Source of the DNA: Deroplatys truncata
Lineage: Eukaryota > Arthropoda > Insecta > Mantodea > Mantidae
Length of the DNA stretch: 64,000 nt
Direction of reading: 5' to 3'
Assembly: GCA_030765065.1 (NCBI GenBank)
Contig: CM060988.1
Location: 201,312,565-201,376,564, forward strand
Shown here: positions 1 to 10,680 of the stretch, piece by piece
How positions within the stretch are numbered: position 1 is the stretch's first letter
How the letters are laid out: every line of letters begins with the position of its first letter
The notes under the pieces: model-generated
The model's database searches: none
Told to the model about the DNA's origin: nothing
What the model saw: the letters and a program-made list of their open reading frames with translations, nothing else
Program-made: the position numbers and the translations under genes

Positions 1-84
1 GTTGAGAAATAAATCTGATTTTTTTTGAAACAATTGTTATTTTTTTTAAAAGGTTACTGCCTTATCAATCCGCCTTCGTACACT

Positions 85-524
85 GTGTGTTTTAACGAGA
101 TCTACATTTTCGGTAGTACGTTTTCGTCTATCGCTTAACGTTTATCAGTTATACAAGATTATACAAAATTCCTTCCGAATGAAGAGAACTTCACAGGCTA
201 TTCCCAGACAATACAGATTAACATTTTATTTTTTAAGTGGAAAATCGAAAATTTAGAAAAAAAAGTTCCATGTAAAGGGTAGTTTGGAGTGGGGAAGTTT
301 TCCTCAAAATGTTTATGCCGCAACTTTGGAAGGTACGAACTTGAACTTTAGTTTCTGAATTGTGATGTTCAGAGACACACAGATGCACCTTTTTCAAAAA
401 ATGCTTTCTTAGAGGGTGGTGATTTAGGGGCTCAAAACATGTATTTTCTGTGACATCTCGATATTGAATTTTTGGGTGGAATGCAATACCCTCTCTACCT
501 ACTATGCACATAGTAGAGAAAGTA
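85..524 (-). repeat. Family A dispersed repeat, copy 1
   Basis: Inverse-orientation copy of the dominant dispersed repeat of this window. Its 5' terminus (tactttctctac read on the minus strand) is at 513-524. Shared landmarks are a 'ttccatgtaaagggtagttt' block near 270-290 and 'gaatttttgggtggaatgca' near 465-485. The opposite end fades towards the window start. Short open frames in it have no protein character. Confidence 0.85.
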
Positions 525-617
525 AAAACCAATTCAAGAAGTTAAGCCTTACAAAATTCAAACCAATAACAAAGAATTTATCAGAAATGTTTAACTCTTG
601 TACGATATCATCTACAT

Positions 618-618
<1 letters not shown>

Positions 619-656
<38 letters not shown>
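619..656. repeat. Poly-T tract (38 T)
   Basis: Uninterrupted run of T directly before the start of family A copy 2. It lies between two family A copies that face head to head. Confidence 0.95.
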
Positions 657-662
<6 letters not shown>

Positions 663-1437
663 TCTATTACTGCTTTATAGTAAGTAGGGGAAGTATTGTA
701 TACCACCCAAAATTCGATGCCGAGATTTCACCGGAAATATATGTTTTGAGGGCCCATTAATGCCAAAAAAGTATTTAAAAAAAACCGTGCGTATGTGTCT
801 GTGAACACCATAATTCAATAATGAAAACTATTAAATACCAAACTTGGCATTTAAGTTCAAGATATTCCAAGGATGACACACGAAGATTCTGAACAACCCC
901 CCCCCGAAGCTACCCTTTACATGAAGAAATATTTTATAAAATTTTGATTTTCTCAAAATTATCTCTATGATTCAGATTAAAATAATATATATTTAAGATA
1001 TTTTCATGACAAATAAAATGCATAAATTCAATTTTCTGTGAATTCCTTCTGAAGTCTTCATTGCGAATGAGTTGTAAAACTTGTAAACCGTAAGAGACAA
1101 ACAAACTCTTACTACACAAAAAAGTGTAGATCTCGTTAAAGGATGCAAGTTATGTCAATTTTTTATTATTTTTTTAATATTTATGTATAAACTTTCTCAA
1201 GAGGAAAATCTCTATTGCTTCTCTCTCTGTCGTGGTCATGCAAAGAGAACGGAATTTCAAAAGCATCACATAGCGACCAGCTCTTAAAACATTTGACAAT
1301 GCTTAAAGCCGACTGTATTCCCCTTGCAGCATCTACAAGGAAATGTGCAATAAAGCCAGTTCTACAAATGTTTATCTCGATTAACTCGAAGTAGGCAGAA
1401 GAATACGAGTTTCTAAGAACACTTTGCGCAAGAGAAA
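656..1437 (+). repeat. Family A dispersed repeat, copy 2
   Basis: Plus-oriented, nearly full-length copy. It begins tactttttctattac, carries 'ttcgatgccgagatttcacc', 'aagctaccctttacatg' and 'gatattttcatgacaaata', and ends near 'actttgcgcaagag'. It lies head to head with copy 1 and tail to tail with copy 3. No conserved open frame. Confidence 0.85.
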
Positions 1438-1596
1438 CCACATTAGATATTTTGTATAGTAAGATTTGTATATCTGTGATAAAGTCATTCAGAATGAAGA
1501 GGACCTTACAGGCTATTCCCATAAAATTCAAGATAAAGTTAAATACAAGGTAGGTTAATCATTTTTGAGAAAACCAAAAAACAACGAACATTTTTA

Positions 1597-2931
1597 CGAG
1601 GGTGGATCGAAAAGTAACGCACAATATTTTCTTCTACAAAAACGTTTAATAGTTAAAACAAACAAAAAACAAACAAAAATCACAAATGAACTTGCAACTT
1701 TTACCTACTTTTCGACATAGTCACCAAGTTTCTCAACTAATTTCTCCCATCGTGATACCACTTCCAATATGCCCTGTTCTTAGAAGTCCGTTTCCGTGGA
1801 GTAAGGCCATCTGCGGACTGCTGATTTCACTTCCGCATCTGTCGCAAAGCGTTGGCCGGCCAAGAATTTCATGGGACCAAACAGATGAAAGTCCGACGGT
1901 GCAAGGTCCGGACTGTATGGTGGATGCTGGAGCACCTCCCAACCAAATTGGTGATTTTCTGACGAACAGCAGCAGCAGCAACATGGGGGCGAGCATTGCC
2001 ATTAAGAATTTTGACATCGTAGCAGTCACGTTGAGGCGTTTGTCACGAAGGGCACGACGCAACTTCAACAAAGTTTCCATGTAGGCTGCAGCATTCACAG
2101 TGGCCCCGTGTTCAGCAAAGTCCACCAACACAACACCATGCATATCCCAGAACACCGTCACAAGCACTTTCCTAGCAGATTGAGTCACTTTGAATCATTT
2201 CTTCACTGGGGAACCAGCGTGTTTCCACTCCATACTTGCCTACTTGGTTTCAGGCGTGTAGCGTATGCCCACGACTCATCACCAGTGACGATTCCTTTCA
2301 GAAAGTCATGCCCTTCTGTGGTGTACCACGTTAGGTGATCCAAGCTTGTCATCATTCGCTGGCCCTTGTGGTTGTCTGTCAGGTTCTTAGACACCCAGCG
2401 AGCACTAACTTTACTAAATTTCAGCGTGTCATGAACAATATTGTACACTGCACCATAGGAAATGTTGAAGTGTTGCGATAAGGTTCGCAGTTGCACACGC
2501 CGGTCGTTCAAAATTGCCGGCTCAATGCCTCCGACATTCTGCGGGGTTGCAGCTGTTACCAGCCTCCCGGAGCGTGGCGAATCATTAAGGTTAAAACGAC
2601 CCTCTAGGAAGAATACACACCACCTGGAGACATTGCTACGGTCCATACAATCATCCCCACACACACCACGCATGTCCCTGTGAATATCACTCGGTTTATG
2701 CCCTTTGGCCCACAAATATCGAACCACACCTCTCTGCTCTTCACACGTGGACGACAGTAACATGCGCGCCATCTTTGTTACGTAGCTCACGCTCCTCTCG
2801 TTAGAGCTGCACATGAAACAAAAATACCCTCTGTAGTGAAAATTTCAAACTATATCTGTGTGAATTTCCAACATTCCAGCTGCAATACCAAGGCAGAAAA
2901 AAATTGTGTGTTACTTTTCGATCGTCCCTCG
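1597..2931 (-). mobile_element. Full-length but dead mariner element
   Basis: This 1335-bp element has inverted ends (cgaggg..gatcgaaaagtaac at the left, mirrored by gttacttttcgatcgtccctcg at the right) and a TA dinucleotide on each side (1595-1596 and 2932-2933), as expected for Tc1/mariner. It carries a transposase relic on the minus strand and is inserted in a family A copy. Confidence 0.93.
1733..2814 (-). pseudogene. Mariner transposase, frameshifted and catalytically damaged
   Basis: Transposases of this family cut and paste their own element in the nucleus using an N-terminal helix-turn-helix region and a D,D34D catalytic domain. The first open block (2814 to 2203) has the paired helix-turn-helix region, the linker-like 'VSARWVSKNL' and the first catalytic Asp in 'IVTGDESW'. 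A second block (from 2188 down) shows 'VTVFWDMHGVVLVDF' and 'GATVNAAAY'. Further frame changes are needed to reach 'YSPDLAPSDFHLF', which holds the third Asp. The second Asp motif, normally HDNARPH, reads 'LNGNARPH', so that Asp is Gly. At least two frameshifts and a lost catalytic residue make this a pseudogene. The start is the Met at 2814, about 115 bp inside the right end. It is not one of the subfamilies at 21.5, 45.0 or 51.9 kb. Confidence 0.9.
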
Positions 2932-3180
2932 TACTTGTAAAGGGTAGTTTGGGGTGGGGGATGTTTTTATAAAGCTTCGTGCCTCGTCATTGGAGGACGC
3001 TGAACAAGTTTGGTATTTAAACGACTTTTCCTTTTTGTTCACAGACAAATGCGAGCGAAAACAGTTTTCTAAACATGTTTTTCTTGGTTCAGGGGGCCTT
3101 AAAACATGTATTTCCGATTAAATATCGATATGTAATTTTTGGATGGCGTGCAACACGTTCTCTATCTACTGAGCACCTAC

Positions 3181-3690
3181 GTGCAGATTTTGTTGCACGT
3201 GGCTACAGACAGAAAGTTAATAAAAACGAACAACTGTGAACACAAAAGAACACATCTGTGGGTGTAAACTGATACGGGAAGCTGCACTCTTCCCGATGTA
3301 TTACGGTGTCTGCTTACCGAGAGAAAGTAAAAATTATATTTTGGCTGGGATAGGGGAGCCTGAAGGAAGCAGGGAAATCCCTGAGGAAGAGTGGGATTTA
3401 GGGAGAGTGCAGCATAAATCAGCAGTATCCAATGGGAACCCACACGATGCGATGGGATTATATTATTGTGTACTTTACGACGTGTCAATTCTTGGGCACC
3501 CCTCCATTATACCAATAATTTATCCTCCTACTCGTAATTAATTATCCTTCTTCCCAGAAATTCCAGGGCGAGAACGTGCCAGGTAAGTTATGTGTGCCTC
3601 CCGCCCGCCCTCTTTGGGCAACTTTGCAAACCAAATGAGACGGCGACTTGGCCCATCTTGGGGAACCCACAAGGCGGGGAAAGAATGAAG
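3181..3690. other. Non-repeat stretch with a possible microexon
   Basis: No family A, SINE or transposon landmarks recognised, apart from 'gagagaaagtaaaaat' near 3320. Base composition is more mixed than in the surroundings. It contains the microexon candidate at 3558-3582. Confidence 0.5.
3558..3582 (+). CDS. Candidate 25-bp microexon
   Basis: Twenty-five bases lie between a strong acceptor (pyrimidine-rich ttatccttcttcccag) and a textbook donor (CCAG|gtaagtta). All three frames are open; frame 1 reads KFQGENVP. Microexons of this size are known in animal genes, but an isolated one of this length has little coding evidence. No neighbouring exon could be linked to it, so chance or a decayed splice site remains possible. 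Confidence 0.3.
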
Positions 3691-3704
3691 ACGGATTTTC
3701 GAAC

Positions 3705-4687
3705 CTCTAAAGATGCACAGATGGATTTCGTGGTACAACTTCCCTCCATTTTATATATCAGTTGTATAGGGACAGTGGCGGCTCGTTTTGTTTCGTGATG
3801 GTGTTTCCCTCGGTTATACATCAGTTCTATAGGAGCAGTGACGGCTCGTTTTGTTTCGTGGTGGTGCTTACCTCCATTTTATACATCGGCTGTATAGGGA
3901 CAGTGGCGGCTGATTTTGTTTCGTGGTAGTGCATCCCTCCATTTTATAAATCAGTTGTATAGGAGCAGTGGCGGCTAGTTTTGTTTCGTGGTAGTGCTTG
4001 CTTCTATTTTGTATATCAGTTGTATATGGGGTAGTGGCGGCTTGTATTGTTTCGTAGTAGTGCTTCCCTCCATTTTATACATCAGTTGTATAGGAGTAGT
4101 GGCGGCTAGTTTTGTTTCGTGGTAGTGCTTGCTTCTACTTTTAATATCAGTTGTATATGGGGTAGTGGCGGGTCGTATTGTTTCGTAGTAGTGCTTCCCT
4201 CCATTTTATACATCAGTTGTATAGGAGTAGTGGCGGCTAGTTTTGTTTCGTGGTAGTGTTTCCCTCCATGTGCAATGGCGGCTTGTTTTGTTTCGTGGTA
4301 GTGCCTCCCTCTATTTTATATATCAGTTTAATGGGTGCAGTGGTGGCTCGTTTTGTTTCATGGTAGTGCTTCCCTCAATTTTGTATACCAGTTGTACTGG
4401 AGCTGTTGTGGCTGGTTTTGTTTCGTAGTAGTGCTTCCCTCCATTTTATATATCAGTTGTATAGGAGCAATGGCGGCTCGTTTTGTTTCGTGGTACAACT
4501 TCTCTCCAATTTATATAGGAGCAGTGGCGGCTGGTTTTGTTTCCCGGTTAGTGCTTCCCTTCATTTTATATAACATTGTATAGGAGAAGTGGCAGCTCGT
4601 AAAATTTCGCTCCATTTTATATATCAGTTGTATCGCAGCAGTGGCGGCTCATTTTGTTTCGTGGTACAGCTTCCTTCAATTTTATAG
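3705..4687. repeat. ~65-bp minisatellite, block 1
   Basis: About fifteen imperfect head-to-tail units of roughly 64-65 bp with the core 'tataggagcagtggcggct' and 'ttttgtttcgtggtagtg'. Some units lack internal pieces (near 4260 and 4500). The array resumes at 6601 after an inserted foldback element, so both blocks were once contiguous. Confidence 0.9.
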
Positions 4688-5301
4688 TGTTTTACAAAAA
4701 GTATTCCATATTTTGAGAGCTCATAGTATGGACTAAAACAAGAAAAAATATCGAATAAACATGGGCTCTAAAATCCATACCTGAAGAGCTACGAGCACTT
4801 GTTCATTTTCGCTATTGTGAAACATCTCTTCTACTGCAAGCTCTTTGCTATTACGTATGACCTACAGAATGCAGTAAACAAATGAGGGCGCATTACTCTG
4901 CTACTGTGAAACAGCATAGCTTCTAATGTAATCTGCTTGCGATTACACACGATCTGCACTTGTGAACCATCGCTTGCTCAATATAGTGTCCATTCATAGT
5001 AGGGCATGCTTCTGTCCGACATCTTAGGGAATCACGCACTCTCACCATTCCAGCTTGGTCACGGATGCTCTGGCAGGCATTGATGACCCTTCCTGTAGTA
5101 TTTGTACATAATTAATGGGGGTTGCACACACCAAAAATTTGAAGATAAAACTGCAATGTAAAAGCAATTTACAAATTGATTCCATTAGAACTAACAAGAA
5201 TATACGGTTTACAGTAACAACATTAACATATGTTTACGGCATGCTGTGTCCATGGTGAATAATAGAATGTGCGCTCATTTGTTTACTGCCTGCTGTAGGT
5301 A

Positions 5302-6432
5302 CGTGGCGCATCCAGAAAGTAGGCTTCCTTTATTTTTTTTAAAGCAAAGAAAACATAGTTACATGAAAAACATTATTAGCAACAGGTACAGCAATGTTTG
5401 AGCTATTTTTCGACATACTCACCACAAGAATTGAGACACTTGTCATATCGTGGGATCAATTCCTGTATTCCTGTCGTAGAAGTCTGCCGCCTGTGAATGG
5501 AACCAGCGTGTGACAGTCTTCAGCTCTTCGTCGTTGGCAAAACGCTGACCGGAGGACAGGAATTTCCTGAGGTGCAAGAAAAGATGGTAATCGCTGGGAG
5601 CAAAGACCAGGACTGTATGGTGGATAATCAAACAGCTCCCAGCCAAACTCCTGCAGAACGTATTATGCTGTGCGCCGAGCCGTATGTGGTCGAGCACTGT
5701 CATGGAACAGTACAACACCCGCAGTAAGCATTCCACGCCTCTTGTTTTGAATGGCACGTCGCAATTTCCGCAGTAACGGTCAGCGTTCACTGTTTCACCT
5801 CTGGGCAGAAAGTCAATGAGCAGAATGCCCTTCTTGTCCCGGAACACCGGCACAGTCTGTTTGAATTTCGTCCTGACCGGAGAACTACTGTGACGCCAAT
5901 GCATTGACTGCTGCTTGGTTTCTGGAGTAAAGTGCGAAATCCACGTCTAAACGCCCGTGACGATGCTGTCGAGGAACTCGTCGCCGTCATCATGATACCG
6001 CTGCAGAAATGTCAGTGCTGCTCATAAGCGTTTCGTTTTGTGCTCGGGTGTCATGTTTTTGGCACCCTCGTGGCACACAATTTCCTGAAGAGCAGGTGCT
6101 CAGTGATAATATCGTGCAACAAGGATCGCGATATGTGTGGAAAATGGCTGCTGAGCTCCGTAATCGTGAAGCGACGGTTCTCCACCAGCTCAACAAGGTT
6201 CCTTTGTGCAATAAGGAACTTGATCACTGACCGAACCTCGCAGGCTGCGGGAGAACGAATAAGAGTCGCCATTTCGGGCCACTGCTACCGCGCTACTGGC
6301 ACCAGGCGGGATCTGTCCGACCGGAATATGATTGATACATCATAGATCTGTTACGCATGCGCAATTTTCCCGGCTAAATACGTTTACTTTAAAGGAAACA
6401 AAATCGGAAACTTACTTTCTGGATGCAACTCG
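5302..6432 (-). mobile_element. Dead mariner nested in the foldback element
   Basis: The element is 1131 bp with inverted ends sharing 'gcatccagaaagta' and TA on both sides (5300-5301 and 6433-6434). It sits in the right arm of the foldback: when it is removed, the host reads 'ctgtaggtaataacaaagag', the complement of the left arm. Confidence 0.92.
5443..6272 (-). pseudogene. Mariner transposase remnant, first catalytic Asp lost
   Basis: The N-terminal block (6272-6051) reads 'IRSPAACEVRSVIKFL' and 'ELSSHFPHISRSLLHDI', a mariner DNA-binding region. The catalytic part (5904-5443) carries 'RKGILLIDFLPRGETVNAD'-like sequence with one change and 'APSDYHLFLHLRKFL', 'WFHSQAADFYD'. The second Asp survives in another frame ('LFHDSARPHT') and the third in 'APSD'. 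At the first catalytic motif the expected G-D-E-T-W reads G-V-stop-T-W, so the first Asp is gone and a stop replaces the Glu. Several frameshifts also break it. This family is different from the other mariners in the window. Confidence 0.9.
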
Positions 6433-6594
6433 TAATAACAAAGAGCTTGAGATGTTTCACAGTAGCGAAGATGAACAAGTGCTCATACCTCTTCAGGTAT
6501 GCATTTTAGAACCCCTGTTTACTGGACATTTATTTCTTGTTTTGATCCATATTACCACCTCTCAAAAAATGAAATACCTTTTTTTAACACAGTT

Positions 6595-7220
6595 TTATAG
6601 CATCAGTGGCGGCTCGTTTTGTTTGGTGGTGCAACATCCCTACATTGTATATATAAATTGTATGAGCAGTAGCGGATCTCTGTTTGGTGGTAATACTTCT
6701 AAGTATTAGAGAGAATCACAGTAACTTTTCATTTCGTATACAACTTCCATCCATTTTGTAAGAGCAGCGGCAACAGATATTTTCTTTTGCAATTATCATA
6801 TTATATAAAGGGGTCTCTCTTTCGGATACATCTTCCCTGTGTGACATGTATTAGTTGTAAAAGAGCTGCGCTAGCAGTTTTCCAAGTACAAGTTCCCTCA
6901 GAAGCAGTGGCGGCTCTTGTTAAGTGATACCTAATTTCTAATGTATATTTAAGTGGTTAAGGAGCAGTGTCGGCGCGGTTTATTTTGTGACAGTTGTATT
7001 AACACCTTATATTTTAGCAACTTAGATTGTGTTGGGCAGTGACGAATCTTTATTTGATTATAAGGCCTGTAAAGCTTTAATACATGGCTGCCAGTAATGT
7101 TTCTCAACATGTATCCTACATCTATATTTTGAGAACTGTGTAATTTCTGATACAATCTTTCCGTTTTACATAAATCTGTTTGTGCTGGATCAGTGGCGGC
7201 TCTCAATATTGATTTGTTTT
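6595..7220. repeat. ~65-bp minisatellite, block 2, degenerate
   Basis: Resumes with 'catcagtggcggctcgtttt' immediately after the foldback element, then decays. Recognisable cores 'agcagtggcggctc' recur near 6600, 6900 and 7190 with long diverged stretches between. Confidence 0.75.
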
Positions 7221-7580
7221 AATGCCATGTCATAGAGGTCAGTAGCAAATGTCCAATTACACATTCCTGAAGGGGAGCCGCCACTGGGCTAACACAATTA
7301 TAGAATGTCAGAGGGTTTCACAATGGAGCGGATTCCGTTGCTCAAAACGAGATACATTAGCTAGTGCCCGGGAGTTGAAGCCCTGTCCCTCTCCACCCAA
7401 CACAATTAGCCAGATTCCCCCGACCAATACATCACAGCATTGTGTTTGTCTTTCTTCATCAGGTCAATAGCTCTCTGTCTATAGCACCGACTTCATTACC
7501 GGCCATCAAGTCTCTGTCTGTGTGAACGCATTAATCTGCACGGTTCCGCAGGGCGTTTCTTCGAGAAATGTCCACATGGC
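7221..7580. other. No gene seen
   Basis: Mixed-composition sequence including 'aggggagccgccactgggc' and 'gtgcccgggagttgaagcc'. It may be the end of an unrecognised element. Open frames are short and without motifs. Confidence 0.4.
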
Positions 7581-7691
7581 TTTCTCTAATCACTCTTCTA
7601 CAAACTATTATTACAAATTCTTACTCCTCTTCTATCTACTTCTTCACCCCCTTCATTTATGTTAAACCGCTTTAACTACGTGCTCATATCG
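7581..7691 (-). repeat. Family A fragment
   Basis: 'ctttctctaatcactcttctacaaactatt' corresponds to the inverse 3' part of family A. The copy appears to resume at about 10681 ('acatttcgttgcaggtata') beyond repeat X, so X and its satellite lie inside a family A copy. Confidence 0.55.
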
Positions 7692-10680
7692 CTACAGATC
7701 TGATAGGAGATACCTTGTGGCAGACAGTTAACCTTCTGGGTCTCACCTCTTGCTTCGACACGTGTCCACAGAGACCTTACTGCTAGAAAACTGTATATCT
7801 GCTTCTGTGACAGGCAGATAACAGCTTCGTCACGTGTCCACAAAGACCTTAGTGCTAGGAAACTGTATTTCTGCTTCTGTGACAGGCAGATGACAGCTTC
7901 GTCACGTGTCCATAGAAACCTTAGCGCTAAAAAACTGTATATCTGCTTCTGTGACAGGCAGATGACAGCTTCATCACGTGTCCATAGAGACCTTAGTGCT
8001 AGGAAACTGTATTTCTGCTTCTGTGACAGGCAGATGACAGCTTCGTCACGTGTCCATAGAGACCTTAGTGCTAGAAAACTGTATATCTGCTTCTGTGACA
8101 GGCAGATGACACCTTCGTCACGAGTCCATAGACACCTTACTGCTAGGAAACTGTATTTCTGCTTCTGTGACAGGCAGATGACAGCTTCCTCACGTGTCCA
8201 TAGAGACCTTAGTGCTAGAAATCTGTATATCTGCTTCTGTGACAGGCAGATGACAACTTCGTCACGTGCCTATAGAAACCTTAGCGCTAGAAAACAGTAT
8301 ATCTGCTTCTGTGACAGGCAGATGACAGCTTCGTCACGAATCCATAGACACCTTAGCGCTAGAAGTATATCTGCTTCTGTGACAGGCAGATGACAGCTTC
8401 GTCACGAGTCCATAGACACCTTAGCGCTAGAAAACTGTATTTCTGCTTCTGTGACAGGCAGATGACAGCTTCGTCACGTGTCCATAGAAACCTTAGCGCT
8501 AGGAAACTGTATTTCTGCTTCTGTAACAGGCAGATGACAGCTTCCTCACGTGCCCATAGAGACCTTAGCGCTAGGAAACTGTATTTCTGCTTCTGTAACA
8601 GGCAGATGACAGCTTCGTCACGTGCCCATAGAGACCTTAGTGCTAGGAAACTGTATATCTGCTTCTGTGACAGGCAGATGACAGCTTCCTCACGTGCCCA
8701 TAGAGACCTTAGTGCTAGGAAACTGTATTTCTGCTTCTGTGACAGGCAGATGACAGCTTCCTCACGTGCCCATAGAGACCTTAGTGCTAGAAAACTGTAT
8801 ATCTGCTTCTGTGACAGGCAGATGACACCTTCGTCACGAGTCCATGGACACCTTACTGCTAGGAAACTGTATATCTGCTTCTGTGACAAGCAGATGACAG
8901 CTTCGTCACGACCTTAGTGCTCCGAAACTGTATATCTGCTCCTGTGACAGGCAGATGACAGCTTCCTCACGTGCCCATAGAGACCTTAGTGCTAGAAAAC
9001 TGTATATCTGCTTCTGTGACAGGCAGATGACACCTTCGTCACGAGTCCATGGACACCTTACTGCTAGGAAACTGTATATCTGCTTCTGTGACAAGCAGAT
9101 GACAGCTTCGTCACGACCTTAGTGCTCCGAAACTGTATATCTGCTCCTGTGACAGGCAGATGACAGCTTCCTCACGTGCCCATAGAGACCTTAGTGCTAG
9201 AAAACTGTATATCTGCTTCTGTGACAGGCAGATGACAGCTTCCTCACGTGCCCATAGAGACCTTAGTGCTAGAAAACTGTATATCTGCTTCTGTGACAAG
9301 CAGATGACAGCTTCGTCACGACCTTAGTGCTCCGAAACTGTATATCTGCTCCTGTGACAGGCAGATGACAGCTTCCTCACGTGCCCATAGAGACCTTAGT
9401 GCTAGGAAACTGTATTTCTGCTTCTGTGACAGGCAGATGACAGCTTCCTCACGTGCCCATAGAGACCTTAGTGCTAGGAAACTGTATATCTGCTTCTGTG
9501 ACAGGCAGATGACAGCTTCCTCACGTGCCCATAGAGACCTTAGTGCTAGAAAACTGTATATCTGCTTCTGTGACAAGCAGATGACAGCTTCGTCACGACC
9601 TTAGTGCTCCGAAACTGTATATCTGCTCCTGTGACAGGCAGATGACAGCTTCCTCACGTGCCCATAGAGACCTTAGTGCTAGGAAACTGTATTTCTGCTT
9701 CTGTGACAGGCAGATGACAGCTTCCTCACGTGCCCATAGAGACCTTAGTGCTAGGAAACTGTATTTCTGCTTCTGTGACAGGCAGATGACAGCTTCCTCA
9801 CGTGCCCATAGAGACCTTAGTGCTAGAAAACTGTATATCTGCTTCTGTGACAGGCAGATGACAGCTTCCTCACGTGCCCATAGAGACCTTAGTGCTAGAA
9901 AACTGTATATCTGCTTCTGTGACAAGCAGATGACAGCTTCGTCACGACCTTAGTGCTCCGAAACTGTATATCTGCTCCTGTGACAGGCAGATGACAGCTT
10001 CCTCACGTGCCCATAGAGACCTTAGTGCTAGAAAACTGTATATCTGCTTCTGTGACAGGCAGATGACAGCTTCCTCACGTGCCCATAGAGACCTTAGTGC
10101 TAGGAAACTGTATTTCTGCTTCTGTGACAGGCAGATGACAGCTTCCTCACGTGCCCATAGAGACCTTAGTGCTAGAAAACTGTATATCTGCTTCTGTGAC
10201 AAGCAGATGACAGCTTCGTCACGACCTTAGTGCTCCGAAACTGTATATCTGCTTCTGTGACAAGCAGATGACAGCTTCGTCACGACCTTAGTGCTCCGAA
10301 ACTGTATATCTGCTTCTGTGACAAGCAGATGACAGCTTCGTCACGACCTTAGTGCTCCGAAACTGTATATCTGCTTCTGTGACAAGCAGATGACAGCTTC
10401 GTCACGACCTTAGTGCTAGAAAACTGTATATCTGCTCCTGTGACAGGCAGATGACAGCTTCGTCACGACCTTAGTGCTAGGAAACACTATCTCTACTTCT
10501 ACACGTGCCGGGCAGGTGACATTAGGGTGCTATTCAGTCTACCTACTTCCATTAGCATTTGCTACTACCATCTATTGTTTTAGACTTAAGGTGGGTCGTG
10601 GTATTTACCTTGGCGACAGGAAGAACAGATTGCTCGCCCATGGAAATGCGGGCTACAGACGTTAACGCCGGTCGGTTATC
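7692..10680 (-). repeat. Dispersed repeat X, inverse copy containing a giant 72-bp satellite
   Basis: The two flanks of the satellite match repeat X at 27915-28300 and 57049-57720 in inverse orientation: left 'ggcagacagttaaccttct', right 'ttttagacttaaggtggg' and 'gtggtatttaccttggcga'. The 2.8-kb tandem array is therefore an expansion inside one copy of X. No protein-coding content. Confidence 0.8.
7753..10519. repeat. 72-bp satellite array with 61-bp short units and higher-order pattern
   Basis: About 39 head-to-tail units of 'gacagcttcctcacgtgccc..ttagtgctagaaaactgta..'. The basic unit is 72 bp; a short unit of 61 bp lacks an 11-bp block and starts at 8896, 9101, 9306, 9583, 9932, 10209, 10270, 10331, 10392 and 10453. 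Spacings of 205, 205, 277, 349 and 277 equal one short unit plus 2, 2, 3, 4 and 3 full units, then four pure 61-bp steps. Because 72 is a multiple of three, every frame that is open in one unit stays open, giving spurious ORFs on both strands. Confidence 0.95.

Larger units (their letters stand above)
1441..3180 (-). repeat. Family A copy 3, split by a mariner
   Basis: Inverse copy whose two halves (1441-1595 and 2934-3180) become continuous when the mariner at 1597-2931 is removed. The left half carries 'gaatgaagaggacctta'; the right half continues with 'aaagggtagtttggggtggg' and ends with the degenerate terminus 'cgttctctatctactgag'. The mariner is therefore younger than this copy. Confidence 0.85.
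4688..6592. mobile_element. Foldback hAT-like non-autonomous element, interrupted by a mariner
   Basis: The sequence 4688-4890 is repeated inverted at about 6435-6592 (for example 'aaacaagaaaaaatatcg' against 'ttatttcttgttttgatc', and matching 'gtgaaacatctc'/'gagatgtttcac'). An 8-bp direct repeat, ttttatag, flanks it at 4680-4687 and 6593-6600, the duplication length typical of hAT elements. Without the mariner it would be about 770 bp. No transposase of its own is visible. Exact terminal bases are uncertain by a few positions. Confidence 0.7.

Noticed and set aside
1733-2188. The 151-codon frame as a separate gene
   Set aside because: Only its first part is transposase; after a frameshift the rest is out-of-frame mariner sequence.
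4243-4583. Repetitive 61-82 codon frames in the 65-bp minisatellite
   Set aside because: They follow the tandem repeat rather than any protein; unit lengths vary and break the frame.
7890-10230. Long repetitive ORFs on both strands (MTASSRVHR.. and MSQKQIYSF..)
   Set aside because: They are by-products of a 72-bp tandem unit whose length is a multiple of three. Both strands are open, 61-bp units break the frame, and there is no start or stop logic or conserved protein.
7753-10519. CRISPR-like array
   Set aside because: Units abut directly with no unique spacers, the genome is eukaryotic, and no cas genes are present.
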